Assembly: GCA_002409965.1 (NCBI GenBank)
Contig: DHON01000035.1
Location: 1 to 34,074 of the forward strand
Direction: 5' to 3'
DNA: 34,074 bases
From: Firmicutes bacterium UBA5389
GTDB taxonomy: Bacteria; Bacillota; DTU025
The notes beneath the pieces are model-generated. The model was not told where the DNA came from. It was given only the letters and a program-made list of their open reading frames with translations, and made no database searches. Shown one piece after another: positions 31,116-34,074 of the stretch (its first letter is position 1; the number at the start of each line of letters is the position of its first letter). Both the position numbers and the translations under genes were made by a program.

Positions 31116-31997
31116 CTACTTGAACTCCACTGCGCCCATTATCGCCCTGCACCTGACCTGCAACCGCTTCGTGGACCCGACAGCCCCTTCCCGGAAAAAG
31201 GTCCGGGTGGCGACAACGCCGCCCGACGACTGCCCAAGCACGGTCACGCCCCCCAGAACGCAAGTCCCTTCACACTCCACACTGAGATCAGGAGGGACTA
31301 TTATGTCTATTCCGCCCATGATCGCGGTCAGGTCCAGATACGTCTCGCCATCGGGAATATCGGCTACCCGCAGGTCCAGTTGGGCCCCGCCCATGACCAC
31401 GACATACGATCCGCTCCTGAGCGGCCAGCCCGTGGCGCGCTGATCCAGCCCGCTCATGACCACCCACTGAGTGCGCCCCGCCGTGCCCTCGGGAGGCGAC
31501 GACCGCAATACGCTCCAGCCGACCAAGATGACCACCACCGCCCAGAACGTCCCCCACAATCGGCTCAAGTCGAATCCCCAAAACCGCGTGTTTGCCGCAA
31601 GTATCAGCACACCCAGGCCTATCAGAATCCATCCGCCCACATTCGGGCCCGTTGCCCGGCAGGACTCAGACTGGCAGGGTCCAGCCGGTTCAGCGGCCTG
31701 GTCACATGGGCTGACCTCGTCGGGTGAGCCGGCGCGCACTGGCCGGCTGCCATCGTCGCGACCTTCTCCGCGGCGTTCGTCATCGCCGCTGACTCTGCTG
31801 TCGTTGCGACCTCCTTCGTCGCCACGGGGCTTAAGGACCGCTGACAACCCCACCGCCACCAAGACAAGGGGCCAATAAGTCTCGATCATGTCGCCTATGC
31901 TGATGCGTGTCACGCCCAGGTTGTTGAGGAGAAACACCACTCCTAGCAAGACCAGGACGATGCCGAAGACAATTGAAACGCTGCTTGAGCCTCGCAT
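31116..31997 (-). CDS. LiaF-like membrane protein with two TM-pair modules
   Basis: A 293-residue membrane protein. Residues about 5-50 are a hydrophobic TM pair (FGIVLVLLGVVFLLNNLG, then YWPLVLVAVGLSAV), followed by a very charged linker of about 70 residues. A second similar TM pair follows (GWILIGLGVLILAANTRFWGF, then WAVVVILVGWSVL). The C-terminal domain (GGAQLDLRVADIPDGETYLDLTAIMGGIDIIVP) resembles the LiaF C-terminal domain, linked in Bacillus to envelope-stress sensing. Duplicated TM modules are uncommon in LiaF. The start at 31997 has GGAGG ten bases upstream. It lies 165 bases upstream of the phosphoesterase gene on the same strand and may be co-transcribed with it. No histidine kinase is nearby. 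Confidence 0.75.
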   Translation of the reverse strand: MRGSSSVSIVFGIVLVLLGVVFLLNNLGVTRISIGDMIETYWPLVLVAVGLSAVLKPRGDEGGRNDSRVSGDDERRGEGRDDGSRPVRAGSPDEVSPCDQAAEPAGPCQSESCRATGPNVGGWILIGLGVLILAANTRFWGFDLSRLWGTFWAVVVILVGWSVLRSSPPEGTAGRTQWVVMSGLDQRATGWPLRSGSYVVVMGGAQLDLRVADIPDGETYLDLTAIMGGIDIIVPPDLSVECEGTCVLGGVTVLGQSSGGVVATRTFFREGAVGSTKRLQVRCRAIMGAVEFK

Positions 31998-32174
31998 GCT
32001 GTTGATACCTCCATCCTGATGCAAAGACCGCTCGATTCGCCTCCTGATATGTTCGTTTCGGAGAGGCGCTTCTCCTTCGCCCACGCCCTGTCCTGGAGGA
32101 AAAGCTGGTCAAGATGGCGAATGAGATTGCGATTCATGCTGGCAGGCTACTTCAAGGAGAGTGAACATGTACTG
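31998..32174. other. Divergent intergenic region
   Basis: This region separates the LiaF-like gene (minus) from the glycosidase gene (plus). A short hairpin (GGAGA...TCTCC) occurs near 32069. No near-consensus promoter is seen on either strand. A two-codon frame, ATG-TAC-TGA, lies at 32165 behind AAGGAG, and its stop overlaps the chosen ATG of the glycosidase as TGATG. Confidence 0.4.
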
Positions 32175-34001
32175 ATGCCTACAATCCGCACGGTTCGCAC
32201 GATGGCCGCGGTTCTGGCGGCGGCGGTATCAATGCTCGGCTTCTGCTCATTCGGCCCACTCAATCCGACAGCGCTCGCGGCTCAAGGAGCGGAAGCAGCG
32301 ATAGTGGACTCCGGCTACACACGGCATTACGCTTCGCTCAATGCTTGGGACTACCAGTCGGAGTTCGTAGACATTACCTGGCTCATCAGCACTCTCGCGA
32401 GGGCGGGGATATCCGCCGCTGTGATCACCGACCACGACCTGGAGATGGGCGCCCTCGAATCCTACAAGGCGCTGGTGCTGCCGTCGACGTCCTGCGTGTC
32501 TCAGCTGGCGGCCGAGAGGATTGTGGAATTCGCGGAGGCCGGCGGGCGGGTCTTCGCCACATTCGATACCTCCCTGCACGACGACTTCTGGCGCGTTCGT
32601 CCCGACTACGAACTCACTCGGATCATGGGAGTGAGGCACTCTTCAATGAAGGAAGTCGACACGAACGCCATGTCTCCGTCTGCCAAATCCCACCCCATCT
32701 TCCGCGGACTGGACTCGCCTATACCCGTCCCGCGTCAGCGAGGGCTCGCGAATCGCGTCAATCCCGATGCCCTGGTGCTGGCCAAATGGCCTGATGGACG
32801 CCTGGCTATGACGGAAACCAGGTACGGGATCTACTGCTCCGAGAATCTGTTCAGCGCGGAGAATGCGGCCGTTCCTGAAGCGGCCGCCCTGATAGCAAAC
32901 ACCATCGGATACCTGGTGAACGTGAAGCACGGCGCGGGGTTCAACCTGGGCCAGCTCAAGACGAAAGCCGCATGGTACACTCCGCCAACCGACCGCGACC
33001 GCATAGCCCACGATCTGCAGCGACTGTCCGCGGCCGGCTTCAACACCGTATTCGTGTCCGCTTACTCACACGGTCGCGCTCTCTACCCATCGCAGACAGT
33101 TGCGCAGGATCCCGCCTTCTCCGCAGTCGACGGCTTCGACCCATTGCAGGCTGCGCTAGAAGAGGGCAAACAGGCGGGACTGTCCGTACATGCGTGGGTA
33201 GATGCCTTCGATGCTGGACAGGCCGCTTCCGACGGCACTCTGCCTCCTCTGCTCTTGGAGCACCCCGACTGGGCGGCAATGGCCCGAGACGATCGCACCC
33301 CGGCCGCCGCCGCTGCTTCTCAAGGCGGTCGATGCTTCCTGTCGCCGGCCCATCCCGAGGTGCAGGAGTTCATCATGGATGTCGTGCGCGAGCTGGTCAC
33401 CAGCTACGCTCTTGACGGCGTCCACCTCGACTCCGTATGCTACCCCGAGGGAAAAGACGCGCCATACGACTTCAACCCCCGTGTGTTGGAGCTGGCCGCG
33501 GCCGATCTGGGCTTCGCGCCGCGCTCCATCGGGCTCAACATCGCCAGGTGGAATGGATGGTTCGACTGGCGATGCCGCAACCTCGACGCCTTCGTCGGCG
33601 GGCTGGTCTCGATGATCCGCGAAGTGTCGCCGGGAACGCTCATATCCGCATCGGTGTATCCCTATCCCGACTCAGTGCTTCTCAGAATGCAAGACTGGAG
33701 CAAGTGGACTGCACCGGGCTGGCTGGACTTCGTGGTTCCACTGACCGACACCCGCAGTGCCGACCTCGTGGACACCCTGGTCCGCGCGGCGCAGGACTTC
33801 GCCGGAGTGAATACTCCCGTGGTAGCCGGCATAAGCGCGGCATCGATACCCGCAAAGAGCGTGGCCCCCACCCTGGCGAACCTTGTGGACGCGGCCAGAG
33901 CCGCAGGCGCATACGGAGTGTCGGTGTACGATTCACGTCCCCTCTCCGACAACGCACTCTCGGCGCTGCTCGACGGCCCATTCCGCGCGCCATCGGAGTG
34001 A
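32175..34001 (+). CDS. Secreted GHL10-family glycosidase
   Basis: A 608-residue exported protein. A signal peptide (about 1-36, ending ALAA) is followed by a domain resembling the GATase-like/trimerisation domain of large glycosidases (ITDHDLEMGALESYKALVLP, then VEFAEAGGRVFATFD). The C-terminal domain (from about residue 275) resembles GHL10 (PF02638, the DigH family that cleaves glycan strands lacking stem peptides). It starts TKAAWYTPPTDRDRIAHDL and has SAAGFNTVFVSAYSHGRALYPS, then VQEFIMDVVRELVTSYALDGVHLDSVCYPEG, where the conserved Asp lies. DigH has a similar DGVHLD stretch. The ATG at 32175 is best by protein comparison, though AAGGAG lies 15 bases upstream, farther than usual. Confidence 0.85.
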   Translation: MPTIRTVRTMAAVLAAAVSMLGFCSFGPLNPTALAAQGAEAAIVDSGYTRHYASLNAWDYQSEFVDITWLISTLARAGISAAVITDHDLEMGALESYKALVLPSTSCVSQLAAERIVEFAEAGGRVFATFDTSLHDDFWRVRPDYELTRIMGVRHSSMKEVDTNAMSPSAKSHPIFRGLDSPIPVPRQRGLANRVNPDALVLAKWPDGRLAMTETRYGIYCSENLFSAENAAVPEAAALIANTIGYLVNVKHGAGFNLGQLKTKAAWYTPPTDRDRIAHDLQRLSAAGFNTVFVSAYSHGRALYPSQTVAQDPAFSAVDGFDPLQAALEEGKQAGLSVHAWVDAFDAGQAASDGTLPPLLLEHPDWAAMARDDRTPAAAAASQGGRCFLSPAHPEVQEFIMDVVRELVTSYALDGVHLDSVCYPEGKDAPYDFNPRVLELAAADLGFAPRSIGLNIARWNGWFDWRCRNLDAFVGGLVSMIREVSPGTLISASVYPYPDSVLLRMQDWSKWTAPGWLDFVVPLTDTRSADLVDTLVRAAQDFAGVNTPVVAGISAASIPAKSVAPTLANLVDAARAAGAYGVSVYDSRPLSDNALSALLDGPFRAPSE

Positions 34002-34037
34002 TCGCGACCGTTGCGACAATCGCGCCGGCTACAGAGC

Positions 34038-34074
34038 GCGGGCCGCGGCGCCTCTCTTCGCGCCGGCGGCCCGC
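34038..34074 (+). terminator. Strong GC hairpin after the glycosidase gene
   Basis: GCGGGCCGC (34038-34046) pairs perfectly with GCGGCCCGC (34066-34074), with inner GGCG/CGCC pairs. It lies 37 bases past the stop codon. The window ends at the base of the stem, so any T-run cannot be seen. Confidence 0.55.

Overview
The window is a high-GC bacterial chromosome segment. It most likely comes from an anaerobic, deep-branching member of the Bacillota (Firmicutes). The signs are a four-subunit pyruvate:ferredoxin oxidoreductase, a serine T-box leader, the ribose-5-phosphate-dependent vitamin B6 enzyme PdxS, type III pantothenate kinase, a YaaH/SleL-like LysM+GH18 protein, and strong GGAGG ribosome binding sites with TTGACA/TATAAT-type promoters. 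The exact lineage cannot be fixed from the sequence alone.

Layout. 1-1110 (-): a DDE transposase cut by the window edge, with a hairpin that hides its ribosome binding site. 1490-2524 (+): HD-GYP protein. 2535-4308 (-): serS with promoter, T-box (specifier UCC) and terminator. 4325-7439 (-): porGDAB. 7627-9916 (-): pdxS-glyA, both concerned with pyridoxal phosphate, with no pdxT nearby. 10058-10228 (-): a 56-residue ferredoxin. 10419-10494 (-): tRNA-Ala(CGC). 10540-18182 (-): two runs, coaX-hflX-dus-HTH regulator-'quinate dehydrogenase'-like protein, and then greA-lysS-nagB from its own promoter. 18224-24294 (+): ZIP transporter, a small ECF S-like protein, a LysM+GH18 protein lacking the catalytic Glu, an SppA/SDH-like membrane protease, and two tandem EAL-HDOD proteins.

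24309-31997 (-) is the most unusual part. A YkoE-YkoD-YkoC-like ECF transporter (S, fused double ATPase, T) is encoded with two secreted paralogs and a secreted metallophosphoesterase. The S component carries an extra C-terminal extracytoplasmic domain. That domain looks like the oxidoreductase molybdopterin-binding (SOX) fold. It appears twice in each secreted paralog and once at the end of the phosphoesterase, making six copies in four adjacent genes. A LiaF-like membrane protein lies upstream. I infer a dedicated uptake system in which surface proteins process and capture a (perhaps phosphorylated) ligand and pass it to the transporter. The ligand is unknown; the YkoE relationship suggests a thiamine-like pyrimidine, and the SOX-like domains could instead suggest a pterin.

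32175-34001 (+): a secreted GHL10-type glycosidase, followed by a strong hairpin at the window end. The housekeeping genes look intact. Accessory interest is concentrated at the left edge (transposase), in 18.2-24.3 kb (surface and c-di-GMP functions) and in 24.3-31.1 kb (transporter cluster).
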